Source: an uncultured Eudoraea sp.
GTDB lineage: Bacteria; Bacteroidota; Bacteroidia; Flavobacteriales; Flavobacteriaceae
Length of the DNA stretch: 64,000 bases
Direction: 5' to 3'
Assembly: GCA_947258405.1 (NCBI GenBank)
Contig: CAMYIE010000004.1
Location: 62,001-126,000, forward strand
Positions 36,450 through 45,843 of the stretch are shown here, piece by piece. A model generated the notes under the pieces. That model was not told where the DNA came from, searched no databases, and saw only the letters and a program-made list of their open reading frames with translations. Both the position numbers and the translations under genes were made by a program. Numbering within the stretch: position 1 is the stretch's first letter; the number at the start of each line of letters is the position of its first letter.

Positions 36450-37646
36450 ATGAAAAGGTTCTTTTCAAACATCCAGGGAGATAAGGCTATATGGGGCGTC
36501 GTGGCCCTGCTGGCCCTTTTCTCTTTTTTGCCCGTTTATAGTGCAAGTAGTAACCTGGTGTATGTTGTAGGTAAAGGAACCACACTTGGTCATTTAGTTA
36601 AACACGGACTCCTATTATTTCTCGGATTTGGAATCATATATGGAGTTCACAGAATCCCGACGCATTATTTTAAGGGCCTGTCCATAATAGCGATGCCGGT
36701 AGTGATACTGCTCCTTGTCTATACTTTGGCACAAGGGACTACTATTGAGGGAGCAAACGCAAGTAGATGGATCCGCTTGCCCTGGGTTGGTATAACATTC
36801 CAAACTTCCAACCTGGCAGGAGTAGTGCTGATGATCTATATCGCCCGTTATCTTACCAAGATCCGCGACCGGAAAATCACCTTTAATGAAAGTATTTTAC
36901 CGCTGTGGTTACCTGTTTTTCTGGTCCTGTCGTTGATCTTGCCTGCCAATTTTTCTACAGCAGCTATAATTTTCTTTATGGTTTTGGTGCTTTGTTTTCT
37001 GGGAGGATATCCTTTAAAATATCTCACTGTTATGGTGGGGACCGGACTAATTTGCCTGGTGATGTTCGTACTGACAGCAAAAGCAATCCCGGATGTTTTC
37101 CCAAACCGGGTGGACACATGGATGAGCAGGGTAGAAAGCTTTTGGGATCCCGCAGATACAGAAGCGGATTATCAGATCGAAAAGGCTAAGATCGCTATCG
37201 CAAGCGGTGGAATTGTAGGTCAGGGGGCTGGCAAGAGTGTCATGAAGAATTTTCTGCCTCAATCCTCCTCCGATTTTATCTACGCCATTATTATTGAAGA
37301 ATATGGACTTGTGGGTGGATTTGCCCTAATGTTCTTTTATCTGTTGTTATTATTCAGGATTGTCGTGGTAGCCAATAGCAACCATTCGGTTTTTGGAAAA
37401 CTTCTGGTTGTGGGAGTTGGCCTGCCTATTGTATTCCAGGCCTTGATCAATATGGCGGTAGCGGCCGAGTTATTTCCTGTTACCGGGCAAACATTGCCGC
37501 TTATAAGTAGCGGGGGTACTTCGATATGGATGACCTGCCTGGCGATTGGAATTGTACTCAGTGCCAGCATTAAGAGAGAAGGGGAAGAACAACAGTCTGA
37601 AATAGATAATACAAATCCTTTAGAAGTATTGAGTGGGCAACTATAG
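36450..37646 (+). CDS. ftsW: Septal peptidoglycan glycosyltransferase FtsW
   Basis: 398 residues, SEDS family, about ten membrane spans. Conserved blocks: [10 protein letters not shown], the catalytic Asp region and [11 protein letters not shown]-like [14 protein letters not shown]. Polymerises glycan strands at the septum with FtsI. Its last 14 bp overlap murG. Confidence 0.95.
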   Translation: MKRFFSNIQGDKAIWGVVALLALFSFLPVYSASSNLVYVVGKGTTLGHLVKHGLLLFLGFGIIYGVHRIPTHYFKGLSIIAMPVVILLLVYTLAQGTTIEGANASRWIRLPWVGITFQTSNLAGVVLMIYIARYLTKIRDRKITFNESILPLWLPVFLVLSLILPANFSTAAIIFFMVLVLCFLGGYPLKYLTVMVGTGLICLVMFVLTAKAIPDVFPNRVDTWMSRVESFWDPADTEADYQIEKAKIAIASGGIVGQGAGKSVMKNFLPQSSSDFIYAIIIEEYGLVGGFALMFFYLLLLFRIVVVANSNHSVFGKLLVVGVGLPIVFQALINMAVAAELFPVTGQTLPLISSGGTSIWMTCLAIGIVLSASIKREGEEQQSEIDNTNPLEVLSGQL

Positions 37647-38739
37647 ATTCATACTTTCTGGAGGTGGCACCGGCGGCCATATTTATCCCGCCATTGCCAT
37701 TGCAAATGAATTAAAACAAAGGTTTCCTGAGGCCGAATTTTTATTCGTGGGAGCCAAAGGTAGAATGGAAATGGAAAAGGTGCCTCGGGCCGGCTATAAT
37801 ATTGAAGGATTATGGATTAGTGGAATACAGAGGAAGATAACGTTAAAAAACCTCTTATTCCCACTGAAATTGATAAGTAGTTTGATAAGATCGAGAGGAA
37901 TATTGAATCGTTTTAGACCAGATGTTGTTATCGGTACTGGTGGATTCGCCAGCGGACCAGTGTTGCGTATGGCGGCGGCTAAAAGGATACCTTGTGTTTT
38001 ACAGGAACAAAATTCTATTGCAGGGATCACCAATAAATGGCTGGCCCCTAAGGCCGATAAGATATGTGTGGCCTACGACAGTATGGAGCGCTTCTTTCCG
38101 GCAGATAAAATAGTAAAAACCGGAAATCCGGTTCGCGATAATATACTGACGGCCAATGCTGAACCAGCAAGCTCCCGGGAGTTTTTTAAACTCGATCCGG
38201 AACGCAATACATTACTTGTTATCGGTGGTAGCCTGGGATCACGCAGGATCAATGAGCTGATAGCTTCAAATCTCGATTTTTTCGAATCCCTTGGGCTTCA
38301 ATTGATCTGGCAATGTGGACAGTATTACTATGATAATTATAAGACCTGCGAAACGAGTCACATAAAAGTCTACGATTTTATCAATAGGATGGACCTGGCC
38401 TACGACGCAGCAGATATAATTATTTCAAGGGCAGGAGCCGGATCGGTCTCTGAGCTTTGTATAGTTGGCAAGCCGGTACTTTTTATACCCTCCCCTAATG
38501 TTGCCGAGGATCATCAGACCCGGAATGCAGAAGCACTGGTCTCGAATAATGCTGCCTTGATGCTGAGGGAAGCCGAATTGGAGCGAGATTTTGAAGCGGT
38601 TTTTAGCAGGTTGATCCATTCGGCCATGGAGCGAAATCAGCTCAGTGAGGAAATTAAAAAACTGGCACTGCCTCATGCGACAATCGAAATTGCAGACCAG
38701 GTGGAAAAACTTATCAAAATAGAACAAACCGATCATTAA
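37633..38739 (+). CDS. murG: UDP-GlcNAc--lipid I GlcNAc transferase
   Basis: 368 residues from a GTG start inside ftsW ([20 protein letters not shown]). Glycine loop GGGTGGH, second loop [10 protein letters not shown], and the UDP-GlcNAc motif [10 protein letters not shown]. Makes lipid II on the inner face of the membrane. Confidence 0.96.
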   Translation: MGNYRFILSGGGTGGHIYPAIAIANELKQRFPEAEFLFVGAKGRMEMEKVPRAGYNIEGLWISGIQRKITLKNLLFPLKLISSLIRSRGILNRFRPDVVIGTGGFASGPVLRMAAAKRIPCVLQEQNSIAGITNKWLAPKADKICVAYDSMERFFPADKIVKTGNPVRDNILTANAEPASSREFFKLDPERNTLLVIGGSLGSRRINELIASNLDFFESLGLQLIWQCGQYYYDNYKTCETSHIKVYDFINRMDLAYDAADIIISRAGAGSVSELCIVGKPVLFIPSPNVAEDHQTRNAEALVSNNAALMLREAELERDFEAVFSRLIHSAMERNQLSEEIKKLALPHATIEIADQVEKLIKIEQTDH

Positions 38740-38743
38740 CTAA

Positions 38744-40111
38744 ATGGAGCGAGGATTGCCGCATATCGATCATTACCAAAACCTTTACTTCATAGGTATA
38801 GGAGGGATTGGTATGTCTGCGCTGGCAAGATACTTCCATAGTATGAAGAAGAATGTAGCTGGCTATGATCGGACGGAAACACCGCTCACGCAGGAACTCG
38901 CTTCGCTGGGGATCGATATTCATTATAAGGACGAGTTGAATTTGATCCCACAAGCATATAGGGATAAAGATAAAACCCTTGTTATTTTTACACCAGCAGT
39001 CCCGAATACCCACTTGCAGCTTAATTTTTTCCGCTCAGGTGGATACCGTATAATGAAACGATCGGAGGCGCTGGGGATGATTACCCGTAGTAGTTTCTGC
39101 TTTGCTGTGGCCGGCACACATGGGAAAACCACAACTTCGAGTATTCTGGCACACCTGCTTCGCGAAACGGGAGTGCCTCTTACTGCTTTCCTGGGTGGAA
39201 TTTCCGAGGATTTTAACAGCAATTTCCTATTTGAAGGATCCGATTATACCGTGGTGGAAGCCGATGAATTCGACAGGTCATTTCTACAACTTAGACCCGA
39301 TGTGGCTTGTATTACCTCGGTAGACGCAGACCACCTTGATATTTATGGTACAGAATCTGAGATACTCAGTTCCTTTATCGAGTTCGCCGGTCAGCTAAAA
39401 TCATCAGGCCAACTATTTGTGCGAAACGGGCTCCCAATTTCCGGAACCACGTATGGTATCGAAGACGACTCGGACTATTGTATAAGAAATTTAAGAATTG
39501 AACATGGCACCTACATATTTGATTTGGGAACTCCTGAGACGATTATCAAAGGAGTGCGATTTAACAAACCAGGACGGCATAATTTGCTCAATGGATTAGT
39601 GGCTTTTGCGATGGCGATACAGGCAGGTCCCCCGCCGTATCGCCTTGCCGAAGCTTTAGAATCGTTTAAAGGTGTTCAAAGACGTTTCTCCTACTGTATT
39701 AAAGAGCTGGAATTTGTCTTTATCGATGATTATGCGCATCACCCAGCAGAAATCGATGCGGTTTTCCAGGCGATTCAGGAAATGCACCCCGACAAACGAG
39801 TGGTGGCGGTATTCCAACCACACCTGTACTCGAGGACTCAGGATTTCGCTCAGGATTTTGCAGCCAGTCTGTCAAAATTCGATAGTATCCTGCTGCTAGA
39901 CATCTACCCGGCCAGGGAAGAACCCATAGAGGGTGTCACCTCCCGATGGCTGCTTGATAAAATTAAAAATCCGAATAAAAAACTTGTAAATAAAGAGAAT
40001 CTGGTTAAGGAAATTCTAAGCCAAAAACCTCAGGTGCTCATCACCATGGGCGCGGGCGATATCGGACTTGAAATTCCAAGACTAAAAAAAGAACTTGAAT
40101 ATGCGTATTAA
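38744..40111 (+). CDS. murC: UDP-MurNAc--L-alanine ligase
   Basis: 455 residues. N-terminal Rossmann GIGGIGMSALA, P-loop AGTHGKTTTSS, and the C-terminal FQPHLYSRT block. First amino acid addition of the peptidoglycan stem. Overlaps the ftsQ start. Confidence 0.96.
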   Translation: MERGLPHIDHYQNLYFIGIGGIGMSALARYFHSMKKNVAGYDRTETPLTQELASLGIDIHYKDELNLIPQAYRDKDKTLVIFTPAVPNTHLQLNFFRSGGYRIMKRSEALGMITRSSFCFAVAGTHGKTTTSSILAHLLRETGVPLTAFLGGISEDFNSNFLFEGSDYTVVEADEFDRSFLQLRPDVACITSVDADHLDIYGTESEILSSFIEFAGQLKSSGQLFVRNGLPISGTTYGIEDDSDYCIRNLRIEHGTYIFDLGTPETIIKGVRFNKPGRHNLLNGLVAFAMAIQAGPPPYRLAEALESFKGVQRRFSYCIKELEFVFIDDYAHHPAEIDAVFQAIQEMHPDKRVVAVFQPHLYSRTQDFAQDFAASLSKFDSILLLDIYPAREEPIEGVTSRWLLDKIKNPNKKLVNKENLVKEILSQKPQVLITMGAGDIGLEIPRLKKELEYAY

Positions 40112-40820
40112 TTGGAATTATTTAAAATTATTCTTCTTATTTATTTGTGTTACAACGCTTTATGCGTTTTCGAACCAACGTAATGCTAAGAGGGAAATCA
40201 GCGGAATTGAGCACGAATTCGTTGGGGAAGAGAGTTTGTTTGTAAACAGGGATATGGTTAATAAATTGTTAATACAAAATTACGGAAGCCTTAAAAATGT
40301 GCCTAAAGAAAAGGTAGTTTTGAATACTATAGAAGAGGTCATTGAGACCGACGAAATGGTGAAAATTGCCCAAGTCTACCTTACAGTTAACGGTGAACTT
40401 AAATCTAAAATCGAGCAAAGGCAACCTATCGGACGAGTAGAGGGAGTTTCGAAATTTTACTTGGACAAGGACGGTAAGTCCATGCCTTTATCCAGGATAT
40501 ACTCTGCACGCGTACCAATCATAACGGGTGAAATTACGGGTAAAAGTCTCGAAGATGTTTATGTGATTTTGAAATACATAAATAAAGACGATTTTTTGCG
40601 CAAGAATGTAATAGGCATACACATCGAGGAGGAAGAAAACTACCAGCTTAAATTCAGGCTCGAAAGTTTTGTAGTTCAATTGGGAGATGTGAAGGACCTT
40701 GAAGAGAAGTTCAACAATTTTAAAGCTTTCTACACGAAGGCAAACCGGGATAAAACCCTGGATAACTATTTAGTAGTGAGTCTTGAATTCAATAACCAGG
40801 TTGTATGTACCAAAATTTAG
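40101..40820 (+). CDS. ftsQ: Cell division protein FtsQ
   Basis: About 239 residues. Short cytoplasmic N terminus, one membrane span (LKLFFLFICVTTLYAFS), then a periplasmic domain with a POTRA-like beginning (ISGIEHEFVGEESLFVNRDMV) and the FtsQ beta domain. ATG at 40101 preferred over in-frame TTG at 40095; both lie inside murC. Identity is supported mainly by topology and position before ftsA. Confidence 0.85.
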   Translation: MRINWNYLKLFFLFICVTTLYAFSNQRNAKREISGIEHEFVGEESLFVNRDMVNKLLIQNYGSLKNVPKEKVVLNTIEEVIETDEMVKIAQVYLTVNGELKSKIEQRQPIGRVEGVSKFYLDKDGKSMPLSRIYSARVPIITGEITGKSLEDVYVILKYINKDDFLRKNVIGIHIEEEENYQLKFRLESFVVQLGDVKDLEEKFNNFKAFYTKANRDKTLDNYLVVSLEFNNQVVCTKI

Positions 40821-40826
40821 ATCAGT

Positions 40827-42140
40827 ATGGAACACACTAATTACTCTGTCGGTTTAGACATAGGAACCACTAAGATAGTGGCCATTATTGGCAAAGAGAA
40901 TGAATACGGGAAAATTGAGGTTATGGGAATCGGAAGGTCTAAAAGCCTTGGCGTACACCGCGGTGTGGTGAATAATATCACCCAGACCATCCGCTCTATA
41001 CAACAGGCAGTTGAGCAGGCCGAAGAAAATTCGGGCTTAAAGATAGGTTCGGTGGTTGTTGGTATTGCCGGACAGCATATTCGCAGCCTCCAGCATAGCG
41101 ATTATATCACAAGGGCGAATTCAGAAGAGGTGATCAATGAAGACGATCTCGAAAAGCTTTGTAATCAGGTATACAAATTGGTTATGCTACCGGGCGAGGA
41201 GATCATTCATGTATTGCCACAGGAGTACAAGGTCGACGGTCAGGCAGAAATAAAAGAACCTATCGGCATGTATGGCGGACGTCTGGAAGCCAATTTCCAT
41301 GTGGTTGTGGGCCAGGTGTCGTCGATAAAGAATATCGGTCGATGCATAAAAAGCGCAGGCCTGGATCTCGCAAACATCACCCTGGAACCTCTGGCCTCTT
41401 CCGATGCTGTGCTAAGTCAGGAAGAAAAGGAAGCCGGTGTTGCACTTATCGATATAGGAGGTGGTACTACCGATCTGGCGATCTTCAAAGATGGCATTAT
41501 CAGGCATACTGCCGTGATCCCCTTCGGAGGAAATGTCATTACGGAAGATATCAAGGAAGGATGTTCCATTATAGAAAAGCAGGCCGAATTATTAAAGATC
41601 AAATTTGGTTCAGCCTGGCCAGGGGAGAATCGCGATAATGAAATAGTATCGATTCCCGGGTTAAGGGGTCGAGAGCCTAAGGAAATTACACTTAAAAACC
41701 TGTCGAAGATCATTCACGCCAGAGTAGTGGAGATTGTTGAACAGGTTTATGTGGAGATCAAGAATTACGGTCACGATGAACAAAAGAAAAAGCTTATTGC
41801 CGGGATTGTACTGACCGGTGGAGGAAGCCAGTTAAATCATCTGAAACAATTGGTGGAATACATCACCGGTATGGATACGCGTATAGGTTATCCGAATGAA
41901 CACCTCGCCGGAGATTCCGATCAGGAGATCGCGAGCCCTTTGTATGCAACGGCTGTCGGTTTATTGATGAACGCAGTGGAAAATCAGGGAAGAAGCGAGC
42001 TTGACGGAGAAGAGGAGGAAGAATTAGTCCTTGAGGCTCAACAGGAAATGTCAGCCGAGATGGGTGGAACCAGGAATCGCAAATCTGTTTTTGATAAGTG
42101 GTCGGAAAAATTAAAGGATTTTTTAGACAACGCAGAATAA
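40827..42140 (+). CDS. ftsA: Cell division protein FtsA
   Basis: 437 residues, actin-like ATPase. VGLDIGTTKIVA (phosphate 1), IGGGTTDLAIF (phosphate 2) and LTGGGSQL (adenosine) motifs. The C terminus (VFDKWSEKLKDFLDN) can form the amphipathic helix that ties FtsA, and so FtsZ, to the membrane. ftsZ follows after 43 bp. Confidence 0.96.
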   Translation: MEHTNYSVGLDIGTTKIVAIIGKENEYGKIEVMGIGRSKSLGVHRGVVNNITQTIRSIQQAVEQAEENSGLKIGSVVVGIAGQHIRSLQHSDYITRANSEEVINEDDLEKLCNQVYKLVMLPGEEIIHVLPQEYKVDGQAEIKEPIGMYGGRLEANFHVVVGQVSSIKNIGRCIKSAGLDLANITLEPLASSDAVLSQEEKEAGVALIDIGGGTTDLAIFKDGIIRHTAVIPFGGNVITEDIKEGCSIIEKQAELLKIKFGSAWPGENRDNEIVSIPGLRGREPKEITLKNLSKIIHARVVEIVEQVYVEIKNYGHDEQKKKLIAGIVLTGGGSQLNHLKQLVEYITGMDTRIGYPNEHLAGDSDQEIASPLYATAVGLLMNAVENQGRSELDGEEEEELVLEAQQEMSAEMGGTRNRKSVFDKWSEKLKDFLDNAE

Positions 42141-42183
42141 ACTAAAATACAGTAAACACGTAATAACCAGTAATATAAAAACC

Positions 42184-44109
42184 ATGAGCAAGAACACTGA
42201 TTTTGACGGAATAGCTTTCGATCTGCCAAAAAACCAGAGTAATGTTATAAAAGTAATTGGAGTAGGTGGTGGTGGCAGCAATGCTATCAATCACATGTTC
42301 CAGGCGGGGATCAATGGAGTAGATTTTGTGATCTGTAACACCGATGCACAAGCGCTTCAAAATAGTCCCGTGCCCAATAAAATCCAATTGGGAGTCTCAC
42401 TCACCGAAGGCCTGGGCGCAGGGGCCAACCCCGAAATAGGGGAGCAGGCAGCCCTGGAAAGCATGGAGGAAATTAAAAACATGCTGGACTCTAACACGAA
42501 GATGATTTTCATCACAGCCGGGATGGGGGGAGGAACAGGTACTGGTGCTGCTCCTGTCATCGCCAGGCAGGCAAAGGAAATGGATGTGTTAACAGTCGGT
42601 ATTGTTACCATGCCCTTTCAATTTGAAGGGAAGCAAAGGTGTTTGCAGGCGCAACTTGGAATTGAAAACCTGAGGTCGAATGTAGATTCACTGATTGTGA
42701 TCAATAATAACAAATTGCGTGAGGTTTACGGAAACCTGGGGTTCAAAGCTGGTTTTTCGAAGGCAGATGAGGTGCTGGCAACCGCAGCCAGGGGTATTGC
42801 CGAGGTTATTACACATCATTATACACAGAATATCGACCTGCGTGATGCTAAAACGGTACTATCTAATAGTGGTACAGCCATCATGGGATCGTCTAATTCT
42901 TCAGGATCGGCGCGAGCACAGGAAGCAATTTCCAAAGCACTTGATTCCCCATTATTGAACGACAACAAGATTACCGGCGCCAAAAATGTACTGCTGCTGA
43001 TCGTTTCAGGTTCACAGGAAATTACAATAGATGAAATAGGAGAGATCAACGATCACATACAGATTGAGGCGGGTCATAATGCAAACATTATTATGGGTGT
43101 TGGCGAAGATGCTAATCTAGGTGACGCCATTGCTGTTACCGTGATCGCCACTGGTTTTAATATGGATCAGCAAAATGAAATCGTCAATACGGAAACAAAA
43201 AAGATAATACATACACTTGAGGATGAACAGAAGGCAGAGCACAACCTCACAGAAAATAATGTTGTACATGTATTGGAGGAAGATCAGGAGGTTTTTGAAC
43301 CTATCATCAAGCACGAACTTAAACAGGAGGAAGAACTACTCGATCTGATACCTACCACAAATTACATCCGGAATTTTAATGTGTTTTATGAAGAGGTGAT
43401 AGCTGAGCCTGTTTCTGAGGAAGAATTTGTTATCATCGATTCAAAAGAAATGCTCAATGATATTGAAGTGGTAGACCCTGTTGTGGTGAGCGCCGTTACT
43501 GAAGAAAAAGACCAGTTTTCACTGAGTTTTGATATGCCATTGAGCTCAGCAGATGAGAAAGAGAATGACGCAGAAAATGTAATTACTTTTTCGCTTGATG
43601 ATGAGGTAAAAGACCTCGATGTTAAAGACCATGTGGAGGTGATCCCCGTTCTGGAATACAATAAGGAGGGAGAGACCCGTTATAGCCTTGATGATTATAT
43701 GGAATTGGAGAACCAGTTGACCGGAGCCAAGTCTAAGGCAGAGGAGTTTGAACCCAAGATCGTGGAAGACGAACTGGTATTCGAGAAAAAGGAATTACAG
43801 GACGATTCGGAATCTGCAAAACAGGAAGAGACTATGGAGGTCGATCCGGTAAACAGCTCCATCGAGGAAATGCTTCGTGAGCGTGCAGATGAAAGGCGAA
43901 GAAAATTAAAGGATTTCAATTATAAGTTTCAGAACAACCTTGGAAATATCGATGAAATAGAGAAAGAACCGGCCTATAAGCGACAAGGAGTAAACCTTGA
44001 AGAGAGCCCTAAAGAAGGGAAGATCTCAAGGACGAGCCTTGGTGAGGACAACAACGATGAAATCCAATTGCGCTCCAACAATTCGTTTTTGCACGACAAT
44101 GTAGATTAA
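42184..44109 (+). CDS. ftsZ: Cell division protein FtsZ with long acidic C-terminal extension
   Basis: 641 residues. The tubulin-like GTPase core takes up about 1-325 (GVGGGGSNAI, the GTP signature GGGTGTG, T7 loop N-x-D-x-x-D as NIDLRD). About 315 further residues follow, rich in Glu and Asp (EEELVLE-type runs), roughly twice the length of E. coli FtsZ in total, ending with a conserved-looking tip (RSNNSFLHDN) that may be the site for FtsA or other partners. Long tails are usual in Bacteroidota. Confidence 0.96.
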   Translation: MSKNTDFDGIAFDLPKNQSNVIKVIGVGGGGSNAINHMFQAGINGVDFVICNTDAQALQNSPVPNKIQLGVSLTEGLGAGANPEIGEQAALESMEEIKNMLDSNTKMIFITAGMGGGTGTGAAPVIARQAKEMDVLTVGIVTMPFQFEGKQRCLQAQLGIENLRSNVDSLIVINNNKLREVYGNLGFKAGFSKADEVLATAARGIAEVITHHYTQNIDLRDAKTVLSNSGTAIMGSSNSSGSARAQEAISKALDSPLLNDNKITGAKNVLLLIVSGSQEITIDEIGEINDHIQIEAGHNANIIMGVGEDANLGDAIAVTVIATGFNMDQQNEIVNTETKKIIHTLEDEQKAEHNLTENNVVHVLEEDQEVFEPIIKHELKQEEELLDLIPTTNYIRNFNVFYEEVIAEPVSEEEFVIIDSKEMLNDIEVVDPVVVSAVTEEKDQFSLSFDMPLSSADEKENDAENVITFSLDDEVKDLDVKDHVEVIPVLEYNKEGETRYSLDDYMELENQLTGAKSKAEEFEPKIVEDELVFEKKELQDDSESAKQEETMEVDPVNSSIEEMLRERADERRRKLKDFNYKFQNNLGNIDEIEKEPAYKRQGVNLEESPKEGKISRTSLGEDNNDEIQLRSNNSFLHDNVD

Positions 44110-44143
44110 GGAAGCAGCAAAGAATTTATCTAGAATCTAAAAG

Positions 44144-44178
44144 ACCCGGGAATTGAAATGTTCTCGGGTTATTTTTTT
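44144..44178 (+). terminator. Terminator of the dcw cluster after ftsZ
   Basis: ACCCGGGAA (44144-44152) pairs with TTCTCGGGT (44161-44169), one mismatch, followed after one base by a run of T (44172-44178). Confidence 0.7.
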
Positions 44179-44204
44179 ATCTTGAGAAGCTAAATTTTTT
44201 GATT

Positions 44205-44657
44205 ATGAGTTTACAGGAAAAGGTGATGACAGAAATGAAAAATGCAATGAAAACAAAAGATTCTGTCGGTCTGGAATCGCTTCGGGCGATAAAATCAGCC
44301 TTGCTGCTCGCCCAAACAGAAAAAGGAGCTTCCGGAGGTATAAAGGAAGCCGATGAGCTCAAGATCCTTCAAAAATTGGTAAAACAGAGAAAGGATAGCG
44401 CTTCTATATATCAGGAACAAGGACGTTCGGACCTGGCAGAACCGGAATTGGCGCAGGCAGCCGTTATAGAAAAGTTTCTTCCCAAACAGCTTGGGCGCGA
44501 AGAGATCGAAGGTGTAGTTCTGGAGGTAATATCTCAAACCGGCGCTGAGGGAATGAAGGATATGGGTAAGGTGATGGGTCTTGTTACCAAAAAACTGGCC
44601 GGACAGGCCGATGGAAAAACCATTTCGGCTATCGTCAGGGAAAAACTGAGCTCCTGA
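44205..44657 (+). CDS. GatB/YqeY domain protein
   Basis: 150 residues from the ATG at 44205 (MSLQEKVMTEMKNAMKTKDSV). All-helical YqeY family protein, related to the tail domain of GatB, which binds tRNA in the amidotransferase. Stand-alone members have no assigned role. It follows the ftsZ terminator and precedes the DksA/TraR-type gene by 3 bp. Confidence 0.9.
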   Translation: MSLQEKVMTEMKNAMKTKDSVGLESLRAIKSALLLAQTEKGASGGIKEADELKILQKLVKQRKDSASIYQEQGRSDLAEPELAQAAVIEKFLPKQLGREEIEGVVLEVISQTGAEGMKDMGKVMGLVTKKLAGQADGKTISAIVREKLSS

Positions 44658-44660
44658 ATT

Positions 44661-44987
44661 ATGCAAAACAAGGACTGGGAGCAACGGTTTACTTTAGAGA
44701 TAAGCAAGACAGAGAAAAAAATTGCCCAATACGAGGATATGACCCAGCCTATTGCTCCGGATAATGCCATCGGTAGGGTATCGCGTATGGACGCGATCAA
44801 TAATAAGAGTGTGATGGAAGCGGCACTAAGGAAGGCAAGGGAGCGTTTAGAAGGTCTCAAACGTCACTTAGACAAGCTATCCACACCCGATTTTGGCCTA
44901 TGTGTAAAATGCCGCGATGAAATTCCTATTGAACGTATTTTTATGGCGCCACAAAGTTCTTTTTGCGTAAATTGCGCTCGCAAATAA
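44661..44987 (+). CDS. DksA/TraR-type C4 zinc-finger protein
   Basis: 108 residues. A helical hairpin (about 10-75) and a C-terminal zinc finger CVKC-x17-CVNC with the IPIERI and P-x-x-x-x-C spacing of the DksA/TraR family. DksA relatives bind the RNA polymerase secondary channel; whether this one does is unknown. It ends just before tRNA-Arg. Confidence 0.85.
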   Translation: MQNKDWEQRFTLEISKTEKKIAQYEDMTQPIAPDNAIGRVSRMDAINNKSVMEAALRKARERLEGLKRHLDKLSTPDFGLCVKCRDEIPIERIFMAPQSSFCVNCARK

Positions 44988-44999
44988 ATAAGCGCCAAT

Positions 45000-45073
45000 G
45001 GCCGCGTAGTTCAACTGGATAGAATATCAGATTTCGGCTCTGAGGGTTGGGGGTTCGAATCCTCCCGCGGTCA
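45000..45073 (+). tRNA. tRNA-Arg (anticodon UCG)
   Basis: 74 nt fold as a standard cloverleaf. Acceptor 5' GGCCGCG pairs with 3' CGCGGTC (one G-U), D-arm GTTC/GAAT, anticodon stem TCAGA/TCTGA with loop TTTCGGC giving anticodon TCG, T-arm GGGGG/CCTCC (one G-T) with loop TTCGAAT, discriminator A. The CCA end is not encoded. Reads CGA codons. Confidence 0.93.
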
Positions 45074-45083
45074 CTTAAAGCAG

Positions 45084-45118
45084 AAAATCCATCACATGTT
45101 GTGATGGATTTTTCTTTT
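45084..45118 (+). terminator. Terminator of tRNA-Arg
   Basis: AAAATCCATCACA (45084-45096) and TGTGATGGATTTT (45100-45112) form a perfect 13-bp stem with a 3-nt loop, and T-rich sequence follows, 11 bp after the tRNA. Confidence 0.8.
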
Positions 45119-45308
45119 CCGCAGAACACAGAACTTGTTCTGGAGTTCTAAGGAAAAGAGAGATCAACGGTGTAACGGTTGGATTTTTATTTTCAAGTGG
45201 GAGCGCAATGAGGATCACCAGAGGTAATCCCTTAGGGGTCGCGTAAACCCAATGAGTATGCATTGCTTTTTTTTAGTTCTTAAAACACTATTGCTACTAC
45301 CCAAATTT

Positions 45309-45377
45309 CTCAACTGGATAGTCCGCCTGAGGCGGATCGGCTCTCAGTGTTGGGGGTTCTCCCGATAGATATCGGGA
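45309..45377 (+). pseudogene. Decayed tRNA-Arg copy with two palindromic replacements
   Basis: CTCAACTGGATAG (45309-45321) matches the tRNA D-arm at 12 of 13 bases, and the 23 bases from 45337 to 45359 match the tRNA anticodon 3' arm, variable loop and T-stem at 21 of 23. Between them, 11 nt of the tRNA are replaced by the perfect palindrome TCCGCCTGAGGCGGA (45322-45336), and the T-loop and acceptor end are replaced by TCCCGATAGATATCGGGA (45360-45377). It cannot fold as a working tRNA. Confidence 0.65.
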
Positions 45378-45565
45378 CTCTCTCTGTTACTACAGGCTGG
45401 ACTGAGTATTTACAAAGGGGAACATAATGAGGATCACAACGCTCTGGCGTTGTAATCCGGGTAAGCAGTATTCAGTTTTCATCAGGCAGTATTAATGGAG
45501 GTTACAAAGTACTTGTGCAGACAGCAATTAATGAGGAGTAGATTAGTGTGCATTGAGGATTAAAA

Positions 45566-45584
45566 CCCCGATAGCTACCAGGGG
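45566..45584. repeat. Imperfect copy of the CCCGATAG palindrome
   Basis: CCCCGATAGCTACCAGGGG is close to a CCCCGATAGCTATCGGGG palindrome and to the perfect copy at 45360-45377. Small palindromes with this core seem, from memory, to recur in flavobacterial genomes. Confidence 0.4.
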
Positions 45585-45843
45585 AGTACTTCTGCTATTC
45601 ACATAAGTATGAATTACTCATGGCATTTTGAAAAATTGTGATTTAATCTATAGTGTAGCATGTTTTAATACTTATTTATTTATTTTTAGGCTCGTATTTT
45701 CGTGGATGGTCTTTTTTTCAATAAAAGGTATGTCTGCTCGTGTAATATCCAAATACATAAATATGTAAAGGAATCAAGACAAAACTGATCTCGAACAAAA
45801 ATCAATTCACTCTTATATTAATCCATTTTAAAAGTACTTCACT

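Larger units (their letters stand above)
45074..45843. other. Gene-free 770-bp region with decayed tRNA-linked duplication and palindromes
   Basis: No convincing gene in any frame. It holds the tRNA terminator (45084-45118), a decayed partial copy of the tRNA-Arg (45309-45377) and, after each copy, a related stretch containing AATGAGGATCAC (45208 region and 45428 region) followed at a short distance by GTAATCC. This suggests an old tandem duplication of tRNA plus about 200 bp of downstream DNA. The last 200 bp before the oxidoreductase gene are A/T-rich and unremarkable. Confidence 0.55.

Noticed and set aside
43386-43919. Ser-rich minus-strand frames opposite ftsZ
   Set aside because: Arise from the acidic tail of FtsZ read in reverse (GAA/GAG to TTC/CTC); low complexity, not genes.
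45075-45263. Minus-strand reading frame after tRNA-Arg
   Set aside because: Overlaps the tRNA terminator, no recognisable domain, and the region resembles a decayed duplication.
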